Shown here: positions 9,501 through 15,823 of the stretch, piece after piece | Numbering within the stretch: the first letter of the stretch is position 1 | Layout of the letters: each line of letters opens with the position of its first letter | Assembly (NCBI GenBank): GCA_910588755.1 | Contig: CAJUQZ010000033.1 | Location: forward strand, 1 to 30,560 | Length of the DNA stretch: 30,560 bases | Direction of reading: 5' to 3' | Source: an uncultured Lachnospiraceae bacterium | Lineage (GTDB): Bacteria; Bacillota; Clostridia; Lachnospirales; Lachnospiraceae | Made by a program: the position numbers and the translations under genes | The notes under the pieces: generated by a model | The model's database searches: none | Seen by the model: the letters and a program-made list of their open reading frames with translations, nothing else | What the model was told of the DNA's origin: nothing

Positions 9501-9594
9501 CGGCGACGACAGCTGGGGCGCGAGAACGCACGACGAGTATCTTGTGGACGCAGCCCATAAGCTCGTTCTATCATTTAATTTCAAAGGGATATAA
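6502..9594 (+). CDS. lacZ: GH2 beta-galactosidase, LacZ type
   Basis: This 1030-residue enzyme hydrolyses terminal beta-galactosides. Length and domain order match LacZ: N-terminal jelly-roll sugar-binding domain (about 40-220), immunoglobulin-like domain, TIM barrel (about 335-630), a second immunoglobulin-like domain, and the Bgal_small_N C-terminal domain (about 750-1028). The acid/base is E464 in WSCGNEAFGG and the nucleophile E531 in LLCEYTHAMGNSCG. HGTWAAEGDKA and NGKRIVFKGVNRHEFG are further family signatures. ATG 6502 has GGGGG 6 bases upstream; ATG 6514 is an alternative. There is no signal peptide, so it is cytoplasmic and suited to finishing galacto-oligosaccharides from the galactanase. 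It is the first gene of a three-gene unit that ends at 11757. Confidence 0.95.
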   Translation: MGRDMQEKIKNPLFYEENRVAAHSDHKYYISEAELVQNVQSLKRSLDGVWKFRYAKNPDEAPQEFYRNETDCRNWEDIRVPAHIQLEGYDRPQYANVQYPWDGHEAVSQGDAPTRFNPTASYVKYFTVPAQFEKKRVFVSFQGVESGFALWCNGRYIGYSEDSFTPSEFELTDALQSGENKLAVQVYKWTSGSWCEDQDFFRFSGIFRSVYLYAIPDAHVSDIKIRTDLNADYTKADLVVTLTAMMHKASSAMPASQARAKLVLTDGVAEIAGAEAALADGENQPVHMAVDAPMLWSAEEPFLYELMITVYDADGNVVEVILQRVGFRRFALDDGIMTINGKRIVFKGVNRHEFGGRSGRVPNEEEMRQDIVTMKRHNINAIRTSHYPNDSRLYALCDEYGLYLIDECNLETHGTWAAEGDKAIERAIPCDRREWEPLLLDRVNSMYQRDKNHPCILIWSCGNEAFGGSVIHAMSQKLHALDDTRLVHYEGIVHDRRYNDTSDMESQMYPSVASIREFLSAHREKPMLLCEYTHAMGNSCGAMHKYTDLTDEEPLFQGGFIWDYVDQSLYHRDRYGNEVLGYGGDFDDRPCDYNFSGNGIVYGGSRKPSPKMQEVKFNYQNIQVRVDGDSFEVINKNLFTNTSKYQCIVTLALEGREVARATVVTAVEPLSSKVYKLPLFGYMTPWSEDERWRAVQGGEYVVTVRFELLYDTIWAGRGHEVAFGQGVYEVSNVTANAGRDAIIEDEQIFEITDGTFNIGVRGMHFEALFDKGGRGLVSYVYAGRELIKAVPKPNFWRAPTDNDCGNQMPFRYAQWKTASLYQQSQPAVVTKNDTDVTVRYGYTLPTTPESECYVTYKVTGDGTVNTTLEYMTPKGVTDIPEFGMLFKFDADLENLTWYGFGPEDTYCDRERGGKLGIYHKKVKDNLAEYLVPQECGNHTGVRRASITDNKGRGITFTGENLSVNVLPYTPHELENAMHIYELPPVYYTVARIALKQMGVAGDDSWGARTHDEYLVDAAHKLVLSFNFKGI

Positions 9595-9624
9595 AATAAT
9601 AATCCCGGATAAGGAGGAAAGAAA

Positions 9625-11484
9625 GTGGATAAATTTGTAGTCAACATTATCCATCGTCCGGAGATGGTTCCGGAGTATTCTGCGACTGTCACAGGACAGG
9701 GCAAAGAGGAGGATATCGGAGACAAGGCGCTCCTGACAGAGTCCCTTGATATCTTCAAGACACAGCAGAGACTGGCACATGAGAATGGTCTGAAGGTGAC
9801 AATCCAGATGACCTACGCCTCACTGTTCAACGATGAGGCGGTGGCGATCGCAAAGCATGACCATGAGGAATTTGGCGATGAGATCGCGCTCTCCCTGCTT
9901 GGACTTCCCTGCGAGGAGTTCCGCGAGAAGTACAAGACAAAGGACTTCTGCATCTGGATGTTCTCGATGGAGGACAAGAAGGCGATTGTAAACGATGTCT
10001 TTGAGAAATTCCATGACCGGTTTGGCTTCTATCCGGAGTCAACAGGTTCCTATTACATGGATGCAGAGCTGACAAACTATATCAAGGAAAAATATCCGAC
10101 CGTGAAATGCGCGGTTGCGACCTGCTGGGAGGAAGGCCCGAAGGCGTACCACACCTGCAACAACTCCTGGTATACGCTGTTTGACGGCGGCCCGTGGGCT
10201 CCCTGGATTCCGTCGAAGCAGAACACTCATGCGCCTGCGGCAAACGCAGCGGAGGACTCCGGCATCGTGGCGATCCCGCATCTGTCAAGGGATCTGATCG
10301 CGTGCTATGACGGAAACGGCTCAAACTTCGGCACACATCCGCAGAACGTGCTCCGCGGCATGATCTACGATACCAAGACATGGGAGTATCCATACCTCTA
10401 CAATTTGATAGACCAGTACCGTGACCTGGCAAAGTACAACAACGGCTACTCCTACAACATGATGTTCGTGGGGCCTGGCTGGATGAACAAGATGGGACGC
10501 TGGGAGCAGCCGTATGAGCTTTTGTACAAGTCCTACAGCGATGGCTGCAAGTACTACGGCGACCTGAAAAAAGAGGGCAAACTCATCGACATGACGATGG
10601 CGGAGTTTGCAGATTACTATAGAGAGAAGAAAGGCGTCAACGCAGGAAACTACAATGAGCCGGAGTGTGCGCCGTGGAGAGATATTCTCTATGGGTCGGA
10701 CAAACAATTGTTCTGGTATTGCGATCCGTACATGAGAGCCTGTGTGAACATGGATCAGGGCGGCGCGATCGTAGACCTGCGCCCGTATGTGGCAAAATTA
10801 AACTGGCCTGTCGGCATCGGCACACCGCATGTGCAGGACGCTTCCTATCCGTTCCTGATTCAGGAGAAGTACCGCGCGGGCTACTTCACACACTATGCAG
10901 GAGCAGGCACAGTGAGAAGCGCGAAGCTTTCATACAAGGGCGAGGAGGTTGACCTCTGCCTCTGCCCGACACACTGCCATTTCTCGGAGGAAGTGATCGA
11001 CGGCAAAAAGACCCGTATCCTGACGCTCGACCCGGTAGAGATTCAGTTTAACGGCGTCACAGTCAAGCTCCAGACAAAGGAATACTTTGAGGAGGGCGCT
11101 TCCAACATCAAGATCGAGCGGAATATCCTCGAGATCAGCGATCCCTCCGCGGAGATTACGCTCGACGAGTATATCACAGCCTGCTACGGCACGACAGAGT
11201 ATCCTGAGGATATGACAGGCATCACGCTTGCATGCGAGGGTGAGAACGGCACGACGATCAACTATGAGTACAGATGCCGTGACGCGAAGCTGGACGGTGC
11301 GCGCGCAGTGAGCGCAGTGATCCCCGCGATCGAGACGAAGGTTTCCCTCACTGCTTCCGACAAAGCGCTCGGATATATCGAGGAAGGCTATGCGTTCTCT
11401 CCGATGTTCAAGCTCGGCTACAAGAAGACTATTTCTGATAAGGAGGTATTTGCAACATGGCTCAACTTGGAAAAGGCAAATTAA
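9625..11484 (+). CDS. Unrecognised 619-residue protein, possible carbohydrate-active enzyme
   Basis: I do not recognise the family. The start is GTG at 9625, with a perfect AAGGAGG at 9611-9617. The N-terminal half (about 1-300) resembles a (beta/alpha) barrel of the NodB-deacetylase/GH57 kind: long strand-helix units, a DHEEFGDEIALSLLG segment reminiscent of the deacetylase EIGxH region, FYPESTGSYYMDAEL, and many aromatic residues (WYTLFDGGPWAPWIPSK). The C-terminal 230 residues look like beta-rich, carbohydrate-binding-like domains. There is no signal peptide or membrane segment. It follows lacZ by 30 bases and overlaps the zinc-ribbon gene, so it belongs to the beta-galactosidase operon. 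A glycoside hydrolase or deacetylase acting on galactosides is a guess from fold impression and context. Confidence 0.8.
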   Translation: MDKFVVNIIHRPEMVPEYSATVTGQGKEEDIGDKALLTESLDIFKTQQRLAHENGLKVTIQMTYASLFNDEAVAIAKHDHEEFGDEIALSLLGLPCEEFREKYKTKDFCIWMFSMEDKKAIVNDVFEKFHDRFGFYPESTGSYYMDAELTNYIKEKYPTVKCAVATCWEEGPKAYHTCNNSWYTLFDGGPWAPWIPSKQNTHAPAANAAEDSGIVAIPHLSRDLIACYDGNGSNFGTHPQNVLRGMIYDTKTWEYPYLYNLIDQYRDLAKYNNGYSYNMMFVGPGWMNKMGRWEQPYELLYKSYSDGCKYYGDLKKEGKLIDMTMAEFADYYREKKGVNAGNYNEPECAPWRDILYGSDKQLFWYCDPYMRACVNMDQGGAIVDLRPYVAKLNWPVGIGTPHVQDASYPFLIQEKYRAGYFTHYAGAGTVRSAKLSYKGEEVDLCLCPTHCHFSEEVIDGKKTRILTLDPVEIQFNGVTVKLQTKEYFEEGASNIKIERNILEISDPSAEITLDEYITACYGTTEYPEDMTGITLACEGENGTTINYEYRCRDAKLDGARAVSAVIPAIETKVSLTASDKALGYIEEGYAFSPMFKLGYKKTISDKEVFATWLNLEKAN

Positions 11485-11675
11485 ATTACAGGTGCCCGTC
11501 TTGCTTTATGCGGGATCTTGACATCGACATGTTTTATAATAAAGATACAGGCATTTATAGCTGTATCCGCTGCCAGTACAGGGGAACGGAACAGGATGTG
11601 CTCGAGAAAAACGAGATGGTGCGGTTCCGCTACCTCGACAGGGCGAAGCGGTTTGCGAAGTTTGATTTTGACTGA
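11457..11675 (+). CDS. Small zinc-ribbon protein
   Basis: This is a 72-residue protein with CPSC (C13, C16) and CIRC (C36, C39), the knuckles of a single zinc ribbon, in a highly charged sequence ending RAKRFAKFDFD. Its ATG lies inside the end of the preceding gene in another frame, a 28-base overlap. It has its own AAGGAGG at 11440-11446, so it is translated and probably coupled to its neighbour. The strong ribosome binding site and the four cysteines argue that it is real. The role is unknown; zinc ribbons of this size often bind nucleic acid or protein partners. It is the last gene before a strong terminator. Confidence 0.8.
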   Translation: MAQLGKGKLNYRCPSCFMRDLDIDMFYNKDTGIYSCIRCQYRGTEQDVLEKNEMVRFRYLDRAKRFAKFDFD

Positions 11676-11714
11676 TTTGCAGACTGGACTATCATACGAC
11701 AATTGATCATGGTG

Positions 11715-11757
11715 CAAAGGACACTTCAGATGGAGAAGTGTCCTTTGTTGTGTTTTT
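11715..11757 (+). terminator. Strong intrinsic terminator of the beta-galactosidase operon
   Basis: A perfect 13-bp stem CAAAGGACACTTC/GAAGTGTCCTTTG with a 7-base loop is followed by TTGTGTTTTT. It ends transcription of the lacZ, 9625 and zinc-ribbon genes. Confidence 0.9.
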
Positions 11758-11774
11758 GGACATGCGATTCCCGC

Positions 11775-11803
11775 TTGTTAATTTTTCTGGTTTCCCATAT
11801 AAT
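11775..11803 (+). promoter_or_regulatory. Promoter of the AAA-ATPase gene
   Basis: TTGTTA (11775-11780) and TATAAT (11798-11803) have a 17-base spacer. The expected start, near 11810, falls at the left edge of the inverted-repeat element at 11813. Confidence 0.75.
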
Positions 11804-11812
11804 AGAGTCATA

Positions 11813-11882
11813 AGGAATTGTAGGAAAATAAGTGATGTAGATTGCGCAAGTCAAGATGCGTCAGTTATTTTTCTACAGTTCT
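11813..11882. repeat. Dispersed inverted repeat, 70-bp copy in the AAA-ATPase leader
   Basis: The left arm AGGAATTGTAGGAAAATAAG and the inverted right arm (AGAACTGTAGAAAAATAACT when read on the minus strand) pair over about 22 bp. The transcript would therefore fold into a long hairpin just 5' of the ribosome binding site at 11891. The right arm, read on the minus strand, matches the left 37 bases of the copy at 15582 with about two differences, which shows both belong to one family. Confidence 0.8.
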
Positions 11883-11906
11883 AAATATACAAGAGGAGGT
11901 GCCTTT

Positions 11907-13484
11907 ATGGGAATATATCTTAATCCTGACAATAGAGGTTTCTGGAAAGCGGCACGTTCTGAAATCTATGTGGATAAAACAGGTCTTATCGCATTTACAA
12001 ATAAGTGTATGAACACGGAGCAGCAGTATATCTGCGTCAGCAGGCCGCGCCGTTTCGGGAAGTCAATGGCTCTGAAAATGCTCGCGGCGTATTACAGCTG
12101 CGGCTGTGATTCCGCTGATTTGTTCAGGGGGCTGAAAATAGAGCAGGATGAATCTTTCGCGGAACATCTGAACAAATATGATGTGATTTACTTGAATATG
12201 CAGCAGTTTTTGATTGGGGAGAAGCAGGGGAAGGTCACTGAATATCTGGAGCAGGAGGTGGTTCGTGAGCTCGGGAAAGCTTATGGGAAAATTTTGGACA
12301 GGAAAACAGAACAACTTGCTGTCACACTGATGGATATTTATGCGGAAACAGGCAGACAGTTTGTTTTCCTGGTAGATGAGTGGGACTGCGTGATGCGGGA
12401 ACGGCAGGAGTCGGAGGCGTTACAGAAACAATACCTTGATTTTCTGAGACTGCTGTTAAAAGACCAGCCGTATGTCGCGCTTGCTTATATGACAGGGATT
12501 CTGCCCGTGAAGAAGTATGGGGAGCATTCCGCCCTGAATATGTTTACGGAATATTCCATGACTGACCAGAAGGCGCTGGAAGAGTACACAGGGTTTACCG
12601 AGGATGAAGTAAGAGAACTGTGTGTGCGGTTTGACATGGATTTTGGGGAGACGAGCAGTTGGTATGACGGATATATGTTTGAAGAATTTCGGCATATTTA
12701 TAACCCGAAGTCTGTGGTGGAGTCGATGCTCTATCACAAATTTTCTAATTATTGGACTTCCACAGAGGTTTACGACGCGCTGAAAATCTATATGGACATG
12801 GATTTTGACGGGCTGCGGAGTGATATCGTGCATATGCTGGGCGGCGGGCGTGTTGCGATAAACACGCGCAGCTTTAAGAATGACATGCGTACCTTTGAGA
12901 CGAAAGATGATGTGCTGACGCTGCTGGTGCATCTGGGGTATCTCGCGTACGATTCGGGGAACAGGGAAGCCTTTATCCCGAATAAGGAAATTGTGGAGGA
13001 ATTTGAGAATGCCATGAGTGTCGGCGGCTGGCCGGAAGTCATGCGCGTGCTGAAAGCGTCGCAAAAGCTCCTCGAAGCTACGATCAACGGGGAGGCGCAG
13101 CGTGTCGCCGAGGCGCTGGACAGGGCGCATACGGAGGTGGCGTCCATGCTCACTTACAATGATGAGAATTCGCTTGCCGCAGCGATCGGTCTTGCGTACT
13201 ACAGTGCAAGGCAGGACTATGTGCTGATACGTGAGTTCCCGTCAGGGAAAGGCTTTGCGGACATTGTATTTCTGCCATTGCCGCATACAGATAAGCCCGC
13301 GCTTATAATTGAGTTAAAGTATGACAAATCCGCAGCCACGGCATTGCAGCAGATCAGGGACAGAAAGTACACGCAGGCGCTGGAACGTTATAGCGGGGAA
13401 ATCGTGCTTGTGGGAGTGGATTATGACAGAAATAAGGCGGATAAGCCGCATAGCTGCCTGATAGAGCGGATACAATATAGATAA
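11907..13484 (+). CDS. AAA-ATPase-like protein with C-terminal PD-(D/E)XK nuclease-like domain
   Basis: This 525-residue protein has the N-terminal AAA-ATPase-like domain (Pfam AAA-ATPase_like) and the C-terminal DUF1703-type nuclease-fold domain, a pairing common in gut Bacteroidetes and Clostridia. The P-loop variant is RPRRFGKS (46-53), preceded by the typical FYVDKT-like YVDKTGLI. A Walker B-like FVFLVDEWD is near residue 150. The nuclease-fold signature is visible as D452 in GFADIVFLP and E469-L-K471 in IIELKYDKSA. The ATG at 11907 is chosen because of AAGAGGAGGT immediately upstream; a reading from 11856 would translate the inverted repeat. It has its own promoter. The cellular role of the family is not established; defence or mobile-element functions have been suggested. 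Confidence 0.88.
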   Translation: MGIYLNPDNRGFWKAARSEIYVDKTGLIAFTNKCMNTEQQYICVSRPRRFGKSMALKMLAAYYSCGCDSADLFRGLKIEQDESFAEHLNKYDVIYLNMQQFLIGEKQGKVTEYLEQEVVRELGKAYGKILDRKTEQLAVTLMDIYAETGRQFVFLVDEWDCVMRERQESEALQKQYLDFLRLLLKDQPYVALAYMTGILPVKKYGEHSALNMFTEYSMTDQKALEEYTGFTEDEVRELCVRFDMDFGETSSWYDGYMFEEFRHIYNPKSVVESMLYHKFSNYWTSTEVYDALKIYMDMDFDGLRSDIVHMLGGGRVAINTRSFKNDMRTFETKDDVLTLLVHLGYLAYDSGNREAFIPNKEIVEEFENAMSVGGWPEVMRVLKASQKLLEATINGEAQRVAEALDRAHTEVASMLTYNDENSLAAAIGLAYYSARQDYVLIREFPSGKGFADIVFLPLPHTDKPALIIELKYDKSAATALQQIRDRKYTQALERYSGEIVLVGVDYDRNKADKPHSCLIERIQYR

Positions 13485-13508
13485 AAGGAAAGAAGGACGC
13501 ATTAGGCT

Positions 13509-13541
13509 CAAAATCAGAATTCAGGAAAAGTACTGATTTTG
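13509..13541 (+). terminator. Weak hairpin after the AAA-ATPase gene
   Basis: CAAAATCAG (13509-13517) pairs with CTGATTTTG (13533-13541) across a 15-base loop. It is AT-rich and has no clean T tract, so termination is uncertain. Confidence 0.3.
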
Positions 13542-13572
13542 GTTGAGTTGTGTTTATGGACTCAATATTCTG

Positions 13573-13600
13573 TTGATTGTGAATCGCGGTTTCATATGAT
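13573..13600 (+). promoter_or_regulatory. Putative promoter of the XRE-PurM gene
   Basis: TTGATT (13573-13578) and TATGAT (13595-13600) are separated by 16 bases, about 80 bases before the start codon. Confidence 0.5.
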
Positions 13601-13679
13601 AAACTCTTATGTAACAGGAAATAATATGGATATAGGCCAATAAGGCATGATACTGGCAAAGGTAACGAGGGGGAGAACG

Positions 13680-14924
13680 ATGCTGGACAGGGAGAAAGTC
13701 GGCAGGGCGATTGCAAAACAGAGGAAGATCAGGGGAATGACGCAGAGGCAGCTTGCGGATATATTGAACGTGTCCTATCAGGCCGTCTCAAGATGGGAGC
13801 AGGGACAGAGCCTTCCATCGGTGGATATGATCTATGATATCGCACAGTCGCTGGAGACGACTGTTGATTTTCTGCTGAACGGGCTTTCGGAGGAGAGGAA
13901 GGTTATCAAGTACGAGGATACAGGACTTGATACCAAAAAGCTTTATATGATCAAAAAGCGGCTGAACAGCCTTGTCACCCCGGATGAGAGACTGCTGCGT
14001 GCGAAATATACGGAACCCTCTTTTTTTCGGTTTGACGTATCGGGGATGGACGACCCGGTGTGGGTGTCCGCAAACCATGTGCCTGGCTCTAAAGAGTGCT
14101 TTGCGGTGGAAAACGGATACGACAGGGAGATCTGTATGGATCTGGTGTCAAGCGCGGCAAACAACCTGATCCGCTTTGGCGTAAAACCGGCGTATCTACA
14201 GGCGAGCATTGTCTGTGGAAACAATGACAGCGGCCAGCTCCTGCTGATGGGTGAAGCGCTCAAGGAAGCGTGTGAGCGCAGCCAGATCACGTTTGCCGGG
14301 CTGGAGGTGAGCGGCCAGGCAGTGAATTATCATGAGGGAGAATACAGGATCGCGGCCTCGATCGCAGGGGTTGCGGACAGGAAGGAGCTGATAACAGGGG
14401 AGGGCATCACAGAAGGTGATGTACTGGTTGGGCTGCAAACCGATGGGATATCCTCCGTCAGTTATCCATTTGTGAAAGTAATCCTGGACAGGAGACCGGA
14501 CATTCTGTATGCAAAGATCGACGAACAGAATCATCTGATGGATACCCTGATGAAGCCAAATGCCTGTTATGTCAATGTAGTCCGCGCATTGCAGGAACAA
14601 AATCTCGTACATGGGATTTTTGTCATCAGCAATTCGATATTTAACAGGAAGTGTTACAGTACAATACCCAGGGGACTTGGCGCGGCGGTTTTGGTTTCAC
14701 AGATACCGGTTCCCGCGCTGTTTCAGTATATATATGATTTGAACATGATGGACCGGGAGTGTTTCCTGAGGGATTTCTCACTGGGAATCGGCATGGTGCT
14801 GGCAGTGCCCAAAGAACGGTGTGACGAGGCGGTGGAGCTGATTGAAAAGTTCCATCGGTGTTATCGGATTGGGACGGTGCAGAAGAACGGTGAGCACCCT
14901 GACACACGGGTTTGGTTAGCGTAA
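13680..14924 (+). CDS. XRE-family HTH regulator fused to a PurM-like (AIR synthetase) domain
   Basis: This is a 414-residue two-domain protein. Residues 6-66 form a Cro/CI-type helix-turn-helix (GRAIAKQRKIRGMTQRQLAD, then VSYQAVSRWEQGQSLP). Residues about 115-405 align by eye along the whole length of PurM: ICMDLVSSAANNLIRFGVKP against the PurM DLVAMCVNDILVQGAEP region, ITEGDVLVGLQTDGISS against KEGDVLIGLPSSGLHS, and IPRGLGAAV...FSLGIGMVLAVP against the PurM C-terminus. The PurM active-site motifs are degraded: DGVGTK is replaced by HVPGSK, the VND aspartate by an asparagine, and GGETAEMPG is unrecognisable. The domain is therefore more likely a ligand sensor than an enzyme. ATG 13680 has GAGGGGGAG before it; ATG 13647 lacks one. 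The ligand, perhaps ATP or a purine intermediate, is inference. Confidence 0.85.
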   Translation: MLDREKVGRAIAKQRKIRGMTQRQLADILNVSYQAVSRWEQGQSLPSVDMIYDIAQSLETTVDFLLNGLSEERKVIKYEDTGLDTKKLYMIKKRLNSLVTPDERLLRAKYTEPSFFRFDVSGMDDPVWVSANHVPGSKECFAVENGYDREICMDLVSSAANNLIRFGVKPAYLQASIVCGNNDSGQLLLMGEALKEACERSQITFAGLEVSGQAVNYHEGEYRIAASIAGVADRKELITGEGITEGDVLVGLQTDGISSVSYPFVKVILDRRPDILYAKIDEQNHLMDTLMKPNACYVNVVRALQEQNLVHGIFVISNSIFNRKCYSTIPRGLGAAVLVSQIPVPALFQYIYDLNMMDRECFLRDFSLGIGMVLAVPKERCDEAVELIEKFHRCYRIGTVQKNGEHPDTRVWLA

Positions 14925-14970
14925 AATCAGGGATTTAATCATCTTGATTTGTAGCACAAACCATGCAGTA

Positions 14971-14993
14971 AGGAATTGTAGAAAAATAAGTGA
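14971..14993. repeat. Solitary left arm of the dispersed inverted repeat
   Basis: AGGAATTGTAGAAAAATAAG followed by TGA matches the left arm of the copies at 11813 and 15582. No matching right arm follows, so this is a truncated copy. It lies about 45 bases before the acetyltransferase start. Confidence 0.6.
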
Positions 14994-15035
14994 AGCTGGG
15001 TTCAGGACAATTTATTGGAGAGCGGAGATGACAGA

Positions 15036-15512
15036 ATGACAGACACAAATAACAACCAAACGATTTATCAGGAGTCCCTGGAGGCAGAGAGGATTGTGAT
15101 GATCCCGCTTCCAGGTCACAGTGTACAAGATGACGGGATCAATACATGGTATACGATCATCGACAAAACAAGCCGTGCCCCGATCGGTATGATCGGGATG
15201 GTGCATCAGCGCCCGGAGTGGAGAAATACAGGTCTGTGTATCATGATCCCCGATGAGAGGAACCGCGGGGAAGGATACGGCCTGGGGGCGCTTGAAGTGA
15301 TGGAACGGTACATATTTGAAAGTCTGGCATACCAGCGCATTGCCGTGCAGATTGCAGAGTGCAATCAGGCTGCGGTTCATTTCTTCAAAAAAGCAGGCTA
15401 CAAGCTGGAAGGGGTTTTGGAGCTGGGGTATTTTCATGACAATCAGTATTGTGATATAATATTACTGCGCCTTCTGCAGAAGGAGTACATGGGCAGAATA
15501 AGAACTCAGTGA
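15036..15512 (+). CDS. GNAT-family N-acetyltransferase, RimJ/RimL-like
   Basis: This 158-residue acetyltransferase uses acetyl-CoA. The cofactor-binding loop is visible as RGEGYGLGAL (residues about 77-86), preceded by the strand LCIMIPDE, and motif B appears as CNQAAVHFFKKAGYKLEG (109-126). The family acetylates protein N-termini, ribosomal proteins, polyamines or small molecules; the substrate cannot be read from the sequence. ATG 15036 has GGAG at 15024-15027; an upstream TTG at 15015 is in frame but less likely. It is a single gene between repeats, not obviously linked to its neighbours. Confidence 0.88.
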   Translation: MTDTNNNQTIYQESLEAERIVMIPLPGHSVQDDGINTWYTIIDKTSRAPIGMIGMVHQRPEWRNTGLCIMIPDERNRGEGYGLGALEVMERYIFESLAYQRIAVQIAECNQAAVHFFKKAGYKLEGVLELGYFHDNQYCDIILLRLLQKEYMGRIRTQ

Positions 15513-15551
15513 GTTTACTGACAAGAGTGCTGGCAAATAGGGTACAAAACC

Positions 15552-15580
15552 TTTTCATCAGATGCTGCCTGTGTTATACT
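15552..15580 (+). promoter_or_regulatory. Putative promoter running into the 15582 repeat
   Basis: TTTTCA (15552-15557) and TATACT (15575-15580) are separated by 17 bases. The inverted-repeat element begins 2 bases later and would form the leader of the LysM-protein gene transcript. Confidence 0.45.
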
Positions 15581-15581
15581 T

Positions 15582-15766
15582 AGGAATTGTAGAAAAATAA
15601 CTGACGCATCTTGACTTGTCTATTTCTCCGATATCAAACGGCTAAGACAATTGACAAAAAGCCTTGCAGAAGCCTTTTACGCTTACGTTTTTGCACAACT
15701 ACATAGGAATTAACTCTCGAAGAAATATCCTGCGCAAACGGCATCATTTATTTTTCTGCAGTTCCT
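15582..15766. repeat. Longest copy (185 bp) of the dispersed inverted repeat
   Basis: The left end AGGAATTGTAGAAAAATAAC and the inverted right end (AGGAACTGCAGAAAAATAAA on the minus strand) form terminal inverted repeats of about 23 bp. The interior contains no reading frame of note. It has segments shared with the 6350 copy (ATATCCTGCGCAA) and with the first bases of the window (TTTGCACAACT). The size, the ends and the lack of a transposase fit a miniature inverted-repeat element. It fills most of the 311-base gap between the acetyltransferase and LysM-protein genes. Confidence 0.75.
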
Positions 15767-15823
15767 TGATACAGATTAAAAAGCACAAAAAGGCACATAG
15801 AAGGAAAGGATGACGGAATCACA

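Noticed and set aside
8692..9558. A 288-codon open frame on the minus strand inside lacZ
   Set aside because: It lies opposite the conserved C-terminal beta-galactosidase domain, has no ribosome binding site and has no family-like motifs; it is a shadow frame.
12456..13130. A 224-codon minus-strand frame opposite the AAA-ATPase gene
   Set aside because: The plus strand carries the recognised family; the minus frame is a shadow.
15582..15766. The repeats as a CRISPR array
   Set aside because: The copies are inverted-ended, differ in length and are kilobases apart; there are no regular spacers and no cas genes.
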